Shown: positions 34,531 through 46,909 of the stretch, piece by piece | Layout: the number at the start of each line of letters is the position of its first letter | How positions within the stretch are numbered: position 1 is the stretch's first letter | Assembly (NCBI GenBank): GCA_910591455.2 | Contig: OU342821.1 | Span: forward strand, 11,051,199 to 11,115,198 | DNA length: 64,000 nt | Reading direction: 5' to 3' | DNA from: Pholis gunnellus | Lineage: Eukaryota > Chordata > Actinopteri > Perciformes > Pholidae | Made by a program: the position numbers and the translations under genes | Notes under the pieces: model-generated | Databases searched by the model: none | Told to the model about the DNA's origin: nothing | What the model saw: the letters and a program-made list of their open reading frames with translations, nothing else

Positions 34531-37216
34531 AAAATACATATAAATATGTGCATATGCGCGCCATTGGCGGCCAATTTAAACGTGCATTGCTCCGCCCACT
34601 CCTTATCCTTTCCAATTCCGCTCAATTTCCCATTAAGCAAGCTGTCACAATACTCAGTCATGAACTGCGCCATAAGCAATCTACCTCGTTTTATTTTTTT
34701 TTCACGCTTTATGGATAAATAATGTGTCTCCCCACAACAAAAGGGAAACTTTATGGCGATGTGGGCCTCAAAACACCACATCAAGAGCAAAGGGAGTCTC
34801 CTGTGCTGTTTGTTTCTGCTCGTTGGGGGACATGGAGGTTTAGGACTGCAGCTTACTCTCACTGCCTGAGGTGCCGATGTCGAGGGCCGCGCTTCACTTT
34901 AAGTACCCAAGTTACAGCTGATTGTTGTTTGCGTTTTTTTCTTGTTTGCTCTGCGCACTTGTCTGCTGCTTGCTGCTGTCGTGAATGTATTCAATTAGCA
35001 GTGGTTTAAGTATTCCTTTGGCTCTTGTTTGATGTGTGCATCCTCATGTTTGAGTCATAGTTTCAAAAATAAATGTGATTGTGAAGATTATGGGGCTAGA
35101 AAGATTGGGTTTGGCCGAGAGATTATTGCTGTTGTTTTGGGCGGTTATTGGCTCTGTGTTATGGAGATCGTGGTCACATCAACATTTTGGCTTTAGGGAT
35201 GTAGCTGAACAAGAGTGTTGTTTTCCACTTTATTATGTCCCTGCACTATTTGCTACTTGGCACTCCACATGGCTTTCTTTCACATGCATATTTCGTCCAG
35301 CTGCATTGGTGAAATCCTGAGTTTCGGAGTAAATGTGTGTTATCTGCTATCTTGCTTTATTAGTATTATTCATGTGATGTTGCCCTCTGGTTCTGTTGTT
35401 TATGCTGCTGCTGCTGCTCTCACCTGCAACCAATCCCAACCTTCTTGCCACATAGTATCAGTGCACCGTTGATAATCTGTTGTTTATGTGCTAATGTTTC
35501 AAGCACAGATTGTTCAAGCCAATGATTTGCCATGTAGCTGATACGTCTCAGCCTGATGCTGTTTTATTTGGTTTCATTTAAAATGTTCCATCTAAATTCT
35601 CATCGTATTTTTTTGTAATGTCTGGAGGTGCTGTGTTTGGAAATGAGCCACCTGCTGGGGCACCACACCTTAATCGCACTCACCTTGGTTTGTGTTTGCT
35701 GGTCGTGACGACTCTGAACACATTCGGTATCAAATCCCGTTCAACTGTGAACAAATAGTGTCTGAATGCTGTACGGCAAACATCTCATCTTCCCCCCTCA
35801 CTCACCACGACAGGAACCGCACGGTTTCCAGCGCTGTTAGCTCAAGAAACACATTTTAAATCAATGCTATGCAGACAGACTCGAGTCTCTGCAGGGTTTG
35901 ATCGTGTGATGAGCGCCAACCTCAGACCCTGCAGCCCTAAAAAGTGATGCTCCAAACCCACAGACCCTAGTTAACTGATTGTGTGTGTGTGTGTGTTAGA
36001 ACGCTTGGCCTTGTGTACATGAAGTAATGCTTGTTGAAAGGCGTGCAGATGAAACTATGTGTGATTGGAGAGATTTGTAGCTGGGTCCCCCCGCCACAGA
36101 AGAGAGAGAGAGTGTGTGTGTGTGTGTGTGTGTCAAAATCAGGCCTGGGGATGTGGCTGTGCTATGGGATGAAACTTCTCCACAAGCCTTTATACCAGGC
36201 TCAGCATCTGTTTATGTCTTTTTTTTCTGAACATGAACTACATACTGTATTTGCTACTCAACTGACATGCAACATGGCCTGAACTCACCACAGGTGGCGT
36301 TATTCAATATTTTCAACCCTGGTCCCAAATCGGATAAATCTGTTCTCATAAACCCGTGGCACAGTCTCAATAAACTACATTATTGCTTGTTTTGCATTCA
36401 TACTCAACATATGCTGATGAGATTATAGGCATTAGATCCAGTCATGCAGTTTCATACTTTGAACTTACCATAGCTGGATACATTAAAATCCAACCACACT
36501 ATATCGATAACTTCAATGTGGCAATATTATGACTAAGAATTCCTGGACTTTAAATAAATGCCCCCATGTCCTTGTTTTTCTAGATCCTAGACTAAGATGT
36601 AAGATCTTAGTAAAGTTTCAACAATGTTAAATAAGGATTAATTCCCCTCACAGTTCATACTGGTCTTGCTACCTGCTGGAGGTTTTCTTGAGGCTGAATA
36701 TATCTCCTGGGATAAAGTGGAGGTCCCAGAAATGAATCTACCGTTCTGATGTTCTGCTGTCTGGCCAGATTTCGAGGTCTCTGACCTAAGTTGAACCTAC
36801 TTTTTTATTAAATAAAAGTTAAATAAAAAAATAGATACAGTACGTTTATATTTGCCAATGTGTACAGCTTCGAAAATGAAACAGTCTTGCTTTTATAATA
36901 TGACTTACTGTCATTAATCTCCATAATCTGTTGGGTAAACGTTATGAACTGTATCAAACAGGACATCCATCATCCGGATCTATCACCGCAGCTCTGGTCT
37001 TGTTATATCTGCAGGTAGAGTGATGGTTTATCATCGGCCTGTGTTATGAATGGCGGACCTCTCAACGCGAGGAATCTCTCTCCTCCTTGATCTCGAGCAT
37101 GTTCCCTCGCTTAATGTCTAATCTGATAATCCGAACAGCTTGTTTGGAGAAACTGCGTTATTGAGTGGTGTCTTAAAAGCACCCCGGACCCAGGCCTCTG
37201 GGCTACATCGTCCCGT

Positions 37217-37304
<88 letters not shown>

Positions 37305-38464
37305 AACGTCTGCCCCGGACTGTCCTTTTGACTGCGACAGCCAGAGATAAATGTAGACACAAAAACCTGGCCGGTGAGCAACGCATCTGGCCTCTTAACT
37401 GTTCAATTTCATTGCTGCTCATGGCCGGCTGACATAAACATTGTGGAAGTGTGTCCTTTTAAGCTGCTTTTATTGTCCAGCTGCTTCTCAACCTCTGGAT
37501 GTAAATTGTTGAGAGGTTGGGATGGAAGGATGAGAGAAGAGGGGAACGAGGCGGGGGTGAAACAAAGAGGTGAGGGGGTGGTTAATGTAGTGGTAAGAAG
37601 TGAGGGGATGGGATACCCTCTGAAGTAAGGCAGGATCATTTAGAGTGGTTTGCCTGTGCGTGTGTGTATCTCTGCATCCGTATGTTTGTGCATATGTGTC
37701 ATTTAAAGCAGAGGCATCACAAAGTTCAGAGAAGCAAAATGTTTATTGAAACATCTTCCCAGACCACTTCGCACCAATTTGTTATCGTCTTGTGGCCGGG
37801 CGAGAGTTGTAGGAGCAAAAAGAAATGCAAAAGGAAACAAGATGTATTTACACTGAATGGTTAGGAAACCCAACCTATGCAAATTAAGGGAAGGGGGGGG
37901 GTCACACTGGAAGGCTTTGAAGCTGATGTGAGGCTCACTATGGCTGTTAGACACCAACTGGGATGGAAATCCTTGAAATATGTCTGCTATGTACTTGTTG
38001 TGCTGTGCTGAAAGAGGATACAATTCTTATTTTCCCCATGCTTCCTATACTTGACATGACTTAACAGCATATTTTTTATTCCAGTTGGGTATTTATGTCC
38101 TGGTCTATATCTGTCCATTTTGGCTGTATGCTGTGCTTCTCTCTTGCACTTCCAGTGATAGGAACAAAAACAAATTACATAAATGAGATGCCTTACATAG
38201 CATTTCACTCAATGTTTACCTTCATGTCTTGTATGAAGCTTCCCATTTAGTTGCAGTCGAGCAAACAAGAAAGCTGGCAGGTGAGAGACATTTCGAATCT
38301 TGCATGTTATTGCTCTGCCAAATACAAATTTGTGTTTCTTGTGTGCAGTGTGTACATGGATCTGTGCAGTAATGTTTCCAACATCCCATAGCGTGATCTG
38401 TGAAGCAAAGCAGTTAATATTGTAGTCTCATATAAAGTAGATACTCCATAAGCTGCTGTAGATG
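34531..38464. other. Intergenic DNA, no gene recognised
   Basis: About 3.9 kb with microsatellites at 36112-36133 and 37219-37306. The longest open frames (85-118 codons) lack codon structure, splice signals and similarity to anything I know. An A-rich, poorly conserved block at 36560-36800 has the feel of an old repeat but I cannot assign it. Confidence 0.55.
37219..37306. repeat. (AC)n microsatellite
   Basis: About 88 bp of AC with one T substitution close to the right end. Confidence 0.97.
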
Positions 38465-38994
38465 AAGTAATTCCCAAAGACGTGTTGGGACCCACAGGTG
38501 GGTCGCTGTAGATTTTATTAGGGTTGTCTAATACATTTGCAGAATTTCTTCCATAGTGTTTTATTGAACAATTATATCTGCACACACCTTTTGAGCCACA
38601 TGAGGGAGCCTGAATGTTCGTATTGTTCTGATAATTGTAGCCTACTTATAAGATTGAATCTAATATGAAAGGCTAGCGTACATTTTGTTTGTTTTTCTGA
38701 CGAGAGAAAAAAAAACGAAAGCCCGTTAACCAAATGCAAAATGCATTTATTTGGCCTCATTGTTGGCCTCAAAGTTGTGATTCATCAAATGTATATCTCT
38801 CCAAAGTGGCTGGTTTACCTATTCAAGATAATACAAGGTGATGATGAAATGTCTCTAAAAATAATCATGAACATTCATTTACACACAAATTCCCTCTTCT
38901 CACGATTCATGGATGAGACCTATTTTAAATTGGGTGGTTTGTCATTTTGAAAAAGTGGAAATAAAGAAGAAAGAAGAACGTTTGGGAAACACTG
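38465..38994 (+). mobile_element. Second hAT-type miniature element (about 530 bp)
   Basis: The right end ACGTTTGGGAAACACTG (38978-38994) is the near-inverted partner of the left end AAGTAATTCCCAAAGACGT from 38465. After the left end comes gttgggacccacaggtgggtc, the wording typical of hAT/Charlie-type termini. The interior is AT-rich without an intact transposase. I could not find a clear 8-bp target duplication. Confidence 0.5.
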
Positions 38995-40696
38995 TGCTAA
39001 GCTAACCGTTGGGTTAGGTATGCATCATATCGTGTATGCTGACTAAAGATGAATATATACGTAAACTATAAGTAAGAGGCAGGTTTGTGATTCATCAAGC
39101 CTGTATTCCATGCTAAAATGCCAATATTTGTCAAACTGCTTTGTTTTGTTTCATGTGAGACAACATACTTCCTATTCAGACTGCTATTGCACAAAGGTTT
39201 TAAATCCCACACAATACACCTTTTTCTTGTCAGCTCAGATATGGGGGTCTTACGGAGTTGTCCAGAAAGGACCTCAATCCCATGACACTTTGAGAAGGTT
39301 GACTTAAAGTTTACTTTGAAGTCTTTTATTGACCATTTTTTGCTGGCTGTGGATTAAGTCTAAGTCTACAGTTTTGGTATATGGACTTGGCAACAGAATG
39401 CTTTTTACATTTGCAGCACAGCAGACCAGGACAGTGCACCCTACAAATGAAAAGGTTCCTGGGGGGCTCCTTTAAGGGTCCATTAAAATGAATCGCTGGT
39501 AGAGCCGAATCAATAAAAAGTTTAAACTTTGCACACTTTCAGGCTTAATTTTATAGCCAACAATGTTTACATTTTATTGACTTCAATATAAGAAGTTTAA
39601 ACCGATCATTATTGGATATGGAGTGAGTATACGGGCCAGCTGTTCACTGTTAAAGAGTTGTCATCATGGACTTTTATTCAAACACACACACACACTGCTT
39701 CCCTCTGTCTCATCATACCCAGCACCATAAACACACCCAGCCTTGTCCTGTGACATGGTGGACATTTCACTCCGTAATCTGAGGTGTCTTTTATCTTAGG
39801 GGGAACTCCAGAGCTTTCCGTGAGAGTCGCTGAAGAAACAACCAAAAAGGAGGTCTGGAGTGGAGCTCGAATCCCGCGGGATCTGACCTAGTGTGGTGTC
39901 CTTTCTCCGGTTGGTAGGGGGTGGTTAGAACGTTTACCTTCTCTTGTCAAGGTGATGAAACTTTACTCGTTTCTGTTATTGATAGAAATGTGGTCTAATC
40001 AGGAAAAACAAAGAAATAAAAGGTCTTTCAATACCCCGATATCGCTCAAGGGTGAAGAGAAGAAATGGTGCACAGGAGGCAGCAACCAGGGGAAAGGACA
40101 CACAGATGCTCTCCCTCCATACTCCCACTCTTTTTCTCCCTCCCTGTCCCTCTCTCAGCGGTGATGTATGTGTTTTCCAACACTTCTCCCGCTGTATCTT
40201 TTTGTGCTGTGACCTGTGTATCTGTGTGAGGATGGCGGAGAAGTGATAAAAAGACTGGGGGAACAATAAAGAAAGGAATGAATTGAGAGACAGAAGCTTG
40301 AGTGTGTGTGAAAACCTAAAGGAAATAGGGTAGTGGATGCGTCAATGTAAGTGTGTGTGTGTGTGTGTGTGTGTGTCTGTCTGTGTGTTTTTGAGAGAAA
40401 AGTATCTTCAATGGGAGTCAGGTATCAGCTGCATAACCTCTTCAGTGTCAAGGGGGCCTCATCAGCAACGTACACAAAAGAGCAACTGACACAATGAAAG
40501 AGGGAATGAAAGAGGGATAGGGTTTCACTGGCAAGGCAGGAAAAAGAAAACATCACATCTCTTCCCTCCCTTTCTCTTTCTGTCTCGCTCGCTTTCTGAA
40601 TCTTTCATAGTGTTTGCAAAACTACAAAGGGAGAAACATCTGAGCCCCGTATTTGAGCAGCACTATGTCATAGAAGGAATGTGCCACTTGTTTGAG

Positions 40697-40698
<2 letters not shown>

Positions 40699-40747
<49 letters not shown>
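40699..40747. repeat. (GT)n microsatellite
   Basis: About 49 bp of perfect TG/GT units. Confidence 0.95.
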
Positions 40748-40748
<1 letters not shown>

Positions 40749-41535
40749 TGTTTGGATGACAGCGTCCAGCCACAGCCTGCATACCTCACTTGCCTACCTA
40801 CCTGAGAGCCTTTGAACGCTCCCCAGCTGTATGGTGGCCCATTCAGTGATCGGTGGCTCGCATTCAGTGTTTGATCACACCGTCTGAGTGGGTATCTGAT
40901 GGTACCTGTTTGTTAGCCACCCAGCAACCGAAGTGTTGGCTTGCTGATATGTTGGACTGATATTGGTGTTTTGCCTAAAATTGGCAACAGGGCAACCATT
41001 AACATTCCTTTGACATACTTTTAAATAGTGATTTTACTACCATGTAATATTAATCGCCCATGATGAGAGGTTCTCCTGCCCTTGTTATGCTTCTCACACT
41101 GTGGACACCTGCTGAACAAAGCACCACTAGTGATTTAATAAGGCTTAATGATTCTACATTTACCCCCTTTTTTTTATTGTTTAAGCAGGAACAAGTTGTT
41201 CTGTTGGTAATTTAATCCGGGCCCTGAAGGCAGCATAAATGGGGCTTTGTTTGGAATGCTCCAGATGAAACTAAAGGGTGAATGAAAAAGAAAGTTGTGA
41301 AATGTGATTTAAAAAAATACAATCTCACAACATACACACTCTTGTATTGGCCTAGTCAGTCAGTGTAATTAAAGTTGACGACGTGAAATTCAGGCGGAAA
41401 ACTCCACGCCAATGCGAAGATGCATATGTGCCAAATTATTGCACGGAATGGAAGTGATCTTGAGGGCTCACTGGTTTCACTTTTATAAACCCACATCATC
41501 ACTCTGCCATATCACTCAGGTGTTTTAAAAGCACC

Positions 41536-41556
41536 TGTTGTTGTTGTTGTTGTTGT
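41536..41556. repeat. (TTG)7 trinucleotide repeat
   Basis: Perfect TTG units just before the possible repeat at 41610-41815. Confidence 0.9.
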
Positions 41557-41609
41557 GGGTGTTTCATGTCTGTCGGGATGGACATGGATGTATAATAAGA
41601 CCTGGATAC

Positions 41610-41815
41610 AGCGTTTGAAGTTGATTCCACTCAAAAAAGAGAGAGCTGAGTTACAAACGTGTCTTTCTCATTGTACGTCTATGGGGAAAAAGTATCTTTT
41701 GGCACAATGGCGGCATGTGATGGACCCGGACGTTGTAATTCCACAGTTTGGCCACTATGTACAATTTACTTCAAAGCCTGGTGCTTTTCCTTGGGGCTTA
41801 GGGATAGACAATAGA
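41610..41815 (+). repeat. Possible diverged interspersed repeat
   Basis: The wording cattgtacgtctatgggg, ggcggcatgtgatggacccg, cacagtttggccactatgta and gtgcttttccttggggctta resembles a family of fish repeats with 'CTATGGGG ... TGACGGACCCGG ... TTGGCCACTAT' blocks. It also explains the 107-codon open frame across it, which is not a gene. Assignment is tentative. Confidence 0.35.
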
Positions 41816-43580
41816 TACAGCTGGAGAAGAATAAAAGGTGGAACAGAGACGGTGCACCGGTGTCCCGTCCTCGCTTGAATTTGTGGAAAACACAACAAAG
41901 AGCAATCTACCTCTTCTTCCTGATGACATTCAGATAATCATGTTGAAGAAATATTGGTCTGTACATTGGTATGTGCTTCAATTTATCTTAGTGTCATTTT
42001 GTATCCATGTCTCAGATACTTTAATCCGCAAAAGCATAATTACCATCAGGGACGCATTGCGTTAAATTGAGAATATGAGAAAGTGCAGATATGTCACTAT
42101 GAGCTCAGCGCTCTGCAGATTGAGGCATCATGGCTCTGCTTTGTGCAGCATCTCTCCCTGTTAAGTTTTATTTACAGGCAGCAGAAACGCAACGCAAAGG
42201 GACATGGACTGTAACCCGGTACTGGAAACTGGGAAGACGACACAGAGAATGCAGTTGAATGCTGCGGGCGAGAGATGCAGAGACATTAGCAGCAACAAAG
42301 ACTGAGGTGAGGGTTTGACGGCTGCACTTATAAGACCGTTCATCGGCTCACCCACAACACAGTGCTACATGTGACTTTGCCCCCATTAATCATCCTGTAG
42401 ACAAGGACCCTTTTATTTTTTTTTGTGACTGTATAAATACATTTTCTGAGACATTTTTTAGACTTTTACTGCAAGCAGACCGTAATAACAGAAAGCTATC
42501 AATGCCTTGCCAACTACACAGACATGAATATATGACTGACTTTGACGCAACGAACAGATTCCAGGAAGATAAGATAAGCAACCGTGGTTAAATTCTGCCA
42601 GACGATTAAGTAATTCTAAATCAATCACTCAGATTGGAGAGATTCTCTGCCTTGCAGATGTTTTCAGGATTGTTTTTAAATACAAGCCAGTCAGTCTCTT
42701 TGTTGGTTGATCAATCTTTCATTTTTACATTTTCTGCTATCAAAGAGAATCTCAGGTTGTTTTGTTGTCGCGTTTTCTCTCATACTCAGTGTAGCTGTTT
42801 TTCACTTATTCCTCTTCATAACTTTTGTATCAGTGTCAAATGCTATGTGAGAGTATTAGAGAGCCTTACGAGGTATAATGGACGAAATCCGATCCAAGAA
42901 GAACGGTTCGATTAATGATGTTTGAAAGCTTAGAGTAGTTTGACTGTGGCTCTTTGGAGGTGTCTGCCAGTGAATGAATCTAAACGTGGGGGAACAGTTG
43001 CGATCCACAGTCTCCGTTCACCCGGCCATCCACCACAACCTCTCCCCCAAAGACGCTCTGTGGTAGTGCAACATCGCGGGCCCTTCAACCTTTTGCTACT
43101 TTGAGAGGACAATCTTTCCTATTGTGATGACAGCAAGTCACTTGAAAGGGAAAAAAAGATGGGTCGATTGAATGAACAATCAATGCCGTTGTTTTCTGGT
43201 GAGGACAGTCTGGCACGATCACGCCAGGCTTTTGAAGTATATTAAATTGTTACATTGTGTGGTATTGAAAGAGCATGACAACGACTGAGGGCAAGGAAGG
43301 CTCAAAGACAGACATGCCAGCATGAAGAAATAAACAGAGGGAGACAGAATAAATGGGGGAGAAATAGGGGAACCCCTCATTAGCGTGACAGCCACGATGA
43401 ATCACCCCTTAAAAAGGTAATAAAACTTAATTTAGAGATATATTTTATTGTTTAACTCTGTTTGTGCAGCCAGGCCACACACCGCAGCAGCGGCAGCTCA
43501 GTCTGCCAAGAGAACACAGCAGAACAGGAGATATTAATAAATGTTTGAAAGTGTGTGTGTGTGTGGGTTTATAGTTGTGC

Positions 43581-43582
<2 letters not shown>

Positions 43583-43620
<38 letters not shown>
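43583..43620. repeat. (GT)n microsatellite
   Basis: About 38 bp of GT following a GCGC step. Confidence 0.95.
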
Positions 43621-43621
<1 letters not shown>

Positions 43622-44099
43622 CAGACGTGCATCAGTGTGAGATGTTCCTCAGCTGTTGCCAGGGAAGCATGGAGGTCACGATGAAGATGAGCTGTGGAGA
43701 GTTAATTAGACTGCACATAGAAATAAAGGGCAGAGGTTGTTTATTTTATTATGCTTGATTGCACTTATCGTGTAGTTGTTGCCTACTTAATAGTCCTGTC
43801 TATACTCCTGTTTTTTTTGCCATTGGTCTGCTTCAGTATAACTTTTGCTTGTGATTCAATCCAGCAGGTTTGAGGAAGAAACTGATAAAGTGCGTCTGTT
43901 TACTTGTAAGGGCTGTAGATCGCAGGCTTGTTTTGGTTAGTGTGATTGTGGACCAAGACCATGTACACCATAACTGATCTCTGGTAGGGCTGGAGACAGA
44001 TAAAGCGCAAAGCAGTGATGGGTGTTTAATAACTCTGTTTTTTCCCTTACACACAGAATATTGCTTTGGTTAAGAGGGGTCACATTTGGTTTGTTGGTT

Positions 44100-44220
44100 A
44101 GTCCACCGCTTTGGTCCAGACTGACATAACTATTTTACGGATTGCCATCATTTTGTACAGATGTTCATCGTCCCCAGAGGATGAATTCTACTGACTTTGT
44201 TAATCATTTACAACCTTAAC
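44100..44220 (+). repeat. Fragment of the 'CCCCAGAGGATGAATCC' repeat family
   Basis: cagatgttcatcgtccccag followed by aggatgaattctactgactt matches the start of the family whose larger copy is in nnt intron 2 (10755-11075). Confidence 0.6.
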
Positions 44221-45418
44221 ATTTGTATTTTGGTATACGCTGAGAAAACCTGACACTGAAGCATGTGAATTAAATTTTTTCCAGCCGTTTGGAGTCCCGC
44301 CCGAGCGTTGGAATATTGTTCTTTCACAATGGGTGTGCATTTGACTGAATTTGAATGTGGTTTGTCTGGGTGCCTGATAAGATATGCTTTAAATCATGGA
44401 ATTCTATCCAGTGTCTTCTCCGGGTGATAGACCGAACCCAAAGACCACAATCAATTCCTGAGACCAGAGCTGGAGCTACAGTAACACTTGTCTTTTCAAT
44501 AATACTTTTTAGAAGCACGGGAATTAAATTTAGCAAAAATAGCTATTGGATCTCCAAAAGCAGACGTGGAAGTGTCTCGCTCGCGTTCAACACAGTCTGC
44601 ATGCAAACCACCCACAATGCACATCGAAGTAAAACCATTCTGACACATTATGTCACAGGAAAGTAGTGGTGCAAGGCCAGGTATGGTTATATAGCAATTT
44701 AAACTTCAGTATCACACACCAAAAAAGTCACAACTCTGATAATGACTCAAGCATATAAGGTCATGAATTAACATGTGTTACTGCTATGATTTTGGACAGT
44801 TGAGTGCAGATATTTTAAAATGAGCAAGTCTCTCCAACAGCTAGAAACAAGATAGGCATGACTCTGCTGATAATGTTTTTGAGAGACAGGTTTTGAACTT
44901 GCGTGACCAACAGGAATCTCATATTACACCGTATGTGATCATGGAATTGATGTACTGTACAGAAAGAAAACTGACAGAGCCAAACTGTGATGGAGATTGT
45001 AAAAACTCCAAGCCTTTCAAGTTCTTTGTCACACTGAACTCGCATGCACGTGTCAATATTTCCAAACCTGTGTTCTTCTTTATGAAAGGCATTCAGCTAT
45101 TTGTAACTATTGGGATAATCAATAAAGTACAATAACTAATAAGACTGATGTTTATTATTTGCTGCCAGATATTTCTTTTTTCATCATCTGCTGTCATTGG
45201 TTCAGGATGTTTATTCCAAATCTTCCACACACCTGGGATTTTATGTGTTTTTTTTCTTCCAGTGCAGATGTGTGTGTGTGTCCCTGTAAGGGTACTTCAT
45301 CTTTGTTTCTGAGCAGAATTGGCAGTGTGTTTTGAAACGTTACACCTCACACACCCCGGCCTGCACATGGATTGCTCCACTTGCCAGCTCATCATCAGGC
45401 CAGGAGAAAGTGTGTGTG

Positions 45419-45421
<3 letters not shown>

Positions 45422-45460
<39 letters not shown>
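45422..45460. repeat. (GT)n microsatellite
   Basis: About 39 bp of GT followed by GGGT units. Confidence 0.95.
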
Positions 45461-45462
<2 letters not shown>

Positions 45463-46799
45463 AGGGTGGGTGGGTGGGTGCATGCTGATGTGTGGGTGTT
45501 CCTTGATTACCCTGTAGTCTATGGAAGTATAAGGTTAAGTAGTGCAGCATTGGTTGAAAGACGACCCAGGAAGGTGCATCATCATCATCAAAACTGAACT
45601 GATGACTTCATGACGACAGTAATGTGAAATACTGACTTTTTACTTTCAACTGTCTTCATCTGTGTTCTCTTCCATGTCCTTCATTAGATGTAATAAAAAC
45701 CTTTTCGTTATTACAGAGCCATTGATCCATCTTTCCACCAACCCATCATCAATATACTTCTTTTTTTTCTGGGGGACGGAGGTGCTATAAACCAGTTTAT
45801 ACAGTGTTGTTATTGGGCAGATTATTCTGTTTCTTTACAACTTTAGTTTTATTTTCTTGGTTTTGGTCATTTTTATTTAGGTATACGATATTGTATTATT
45901 GTAACATCGCTAAAATGAAGTTCCATTGGGTCTACGTCTGTCTGTAAGCTCTGATGGATGTTTAAATGGAACAGTATGGGCAATCATTTAAAGGTTTGCC
46001 TTCGTTTTCTCTTCCATATTGGTTTGGCTAATCAGGTTTAATACCTATGATCATCTGAGCACTTCTATTTTGTTTCTGGTAACCATGTTGCCAGATCTTT
46101 TAGTGAACAGAGTTGATGGCCAAAAAGGATAATTTTGATTGTATAAAAACAAACAGAAGTGGATCTTTTATTCAGTCACGCTTCTGATCACATGCTTGTC
46201 TCTAATCTTTAGATTCAGATCCAGAAAAGCTTCACAAAGAATGACTGAATTTACTGTTTCAGTGAGAACAAGTCCTTCAAGTTCAAGCACAAGCTGACCG
46301 CAGATTTAATATCTGAGCTCTTACGATAAATAGACACTCCATGAGGAAACACTTGAGTGTTCTACTAACGTCAGACTGAACTTACTACATTTCCTCCTTC
46401 CATTAGGCAATGTCTGCGTTCTTGCGTGCGCATGTACACTACGTGTGTCATACATGAGCGTGCCCGTCTGTGTGTTTGTGTTTCCCCGAAACAGCGCTGC
46501 AGAGTCCCAACTCTAAAACAAATACAGCAGGAGGTCACGGTTAAAGATGGGCCAAGACAGACACCACAAAGAGAAGGGGAGAGAGAGAGAGAAATGTCAA
46601 ATAAACCCGCTGCCTCCAACATCTTGTTTATCTATCAGAGTTTACTGCTGATTCACTCTGAATATATTTTTTGCTGCATCTGTGTGTAAGCACAAGCTCA
46701 CGTTTGCTCGTGTGACACGCGTGCATTTGTATGTGCATTTACGATATTTATTATTATTTTCACACCTTTTGTGTATGTTCTCAGTGGAAGCATTACACA

Positions 46800-46909
46800 A
46801 CATTGTGTTCTTGCCTCAGCTGCTTGCCGCTGCCTGACTTGTAGGTTTAAAGAACTGTTTATCTTGCGATCCCTTCGGGGGATTCTGACCCCCGGGTTGG
46901 GCACCACTG
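46800..46909 (-). mobile_element. hAT-type element terminus (fragment)
   Basis: Read on the minus strand the end is CAGTGGTGCCCAACCCGGGG, followed by GTCAGAATCCCCC and AAGGGATCGCAAGATAAAC. This is the classic hAT/Charlie-type left end (CAGTGGTTCCCAACC...GGTCGCNNGATAAA). No matching second terminus was found nearby, so it is probably a solo fragment. Confidence 0.6.

Larger units (their letters stand above)
38995..41600. other. Intergenic DNA with short microsatellites
   Basis: It holds GT tracts at 40351-40376 and 40699-40747 and a (TTG)n tract at 41536-41556. I see no gene. Confidence 0.6.
41816..46795. other. Intergenic DNA, no gene recognised
   Basis: It contains GT microsatellites at 43583-43620 and 45422-45460, the repeat fragment at 44100-44220, and otherwise featureless AT-rich sequence. 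The open frames of 90-103 codons show no protein-like wording. Confidence 0.55.

Noticed and set aside
41555..41878. 107-codon open frame beginning MGVSCLSGW
   Set aside because: It covers what looks like a diverged interspersed repeat and has no known protein similarity.
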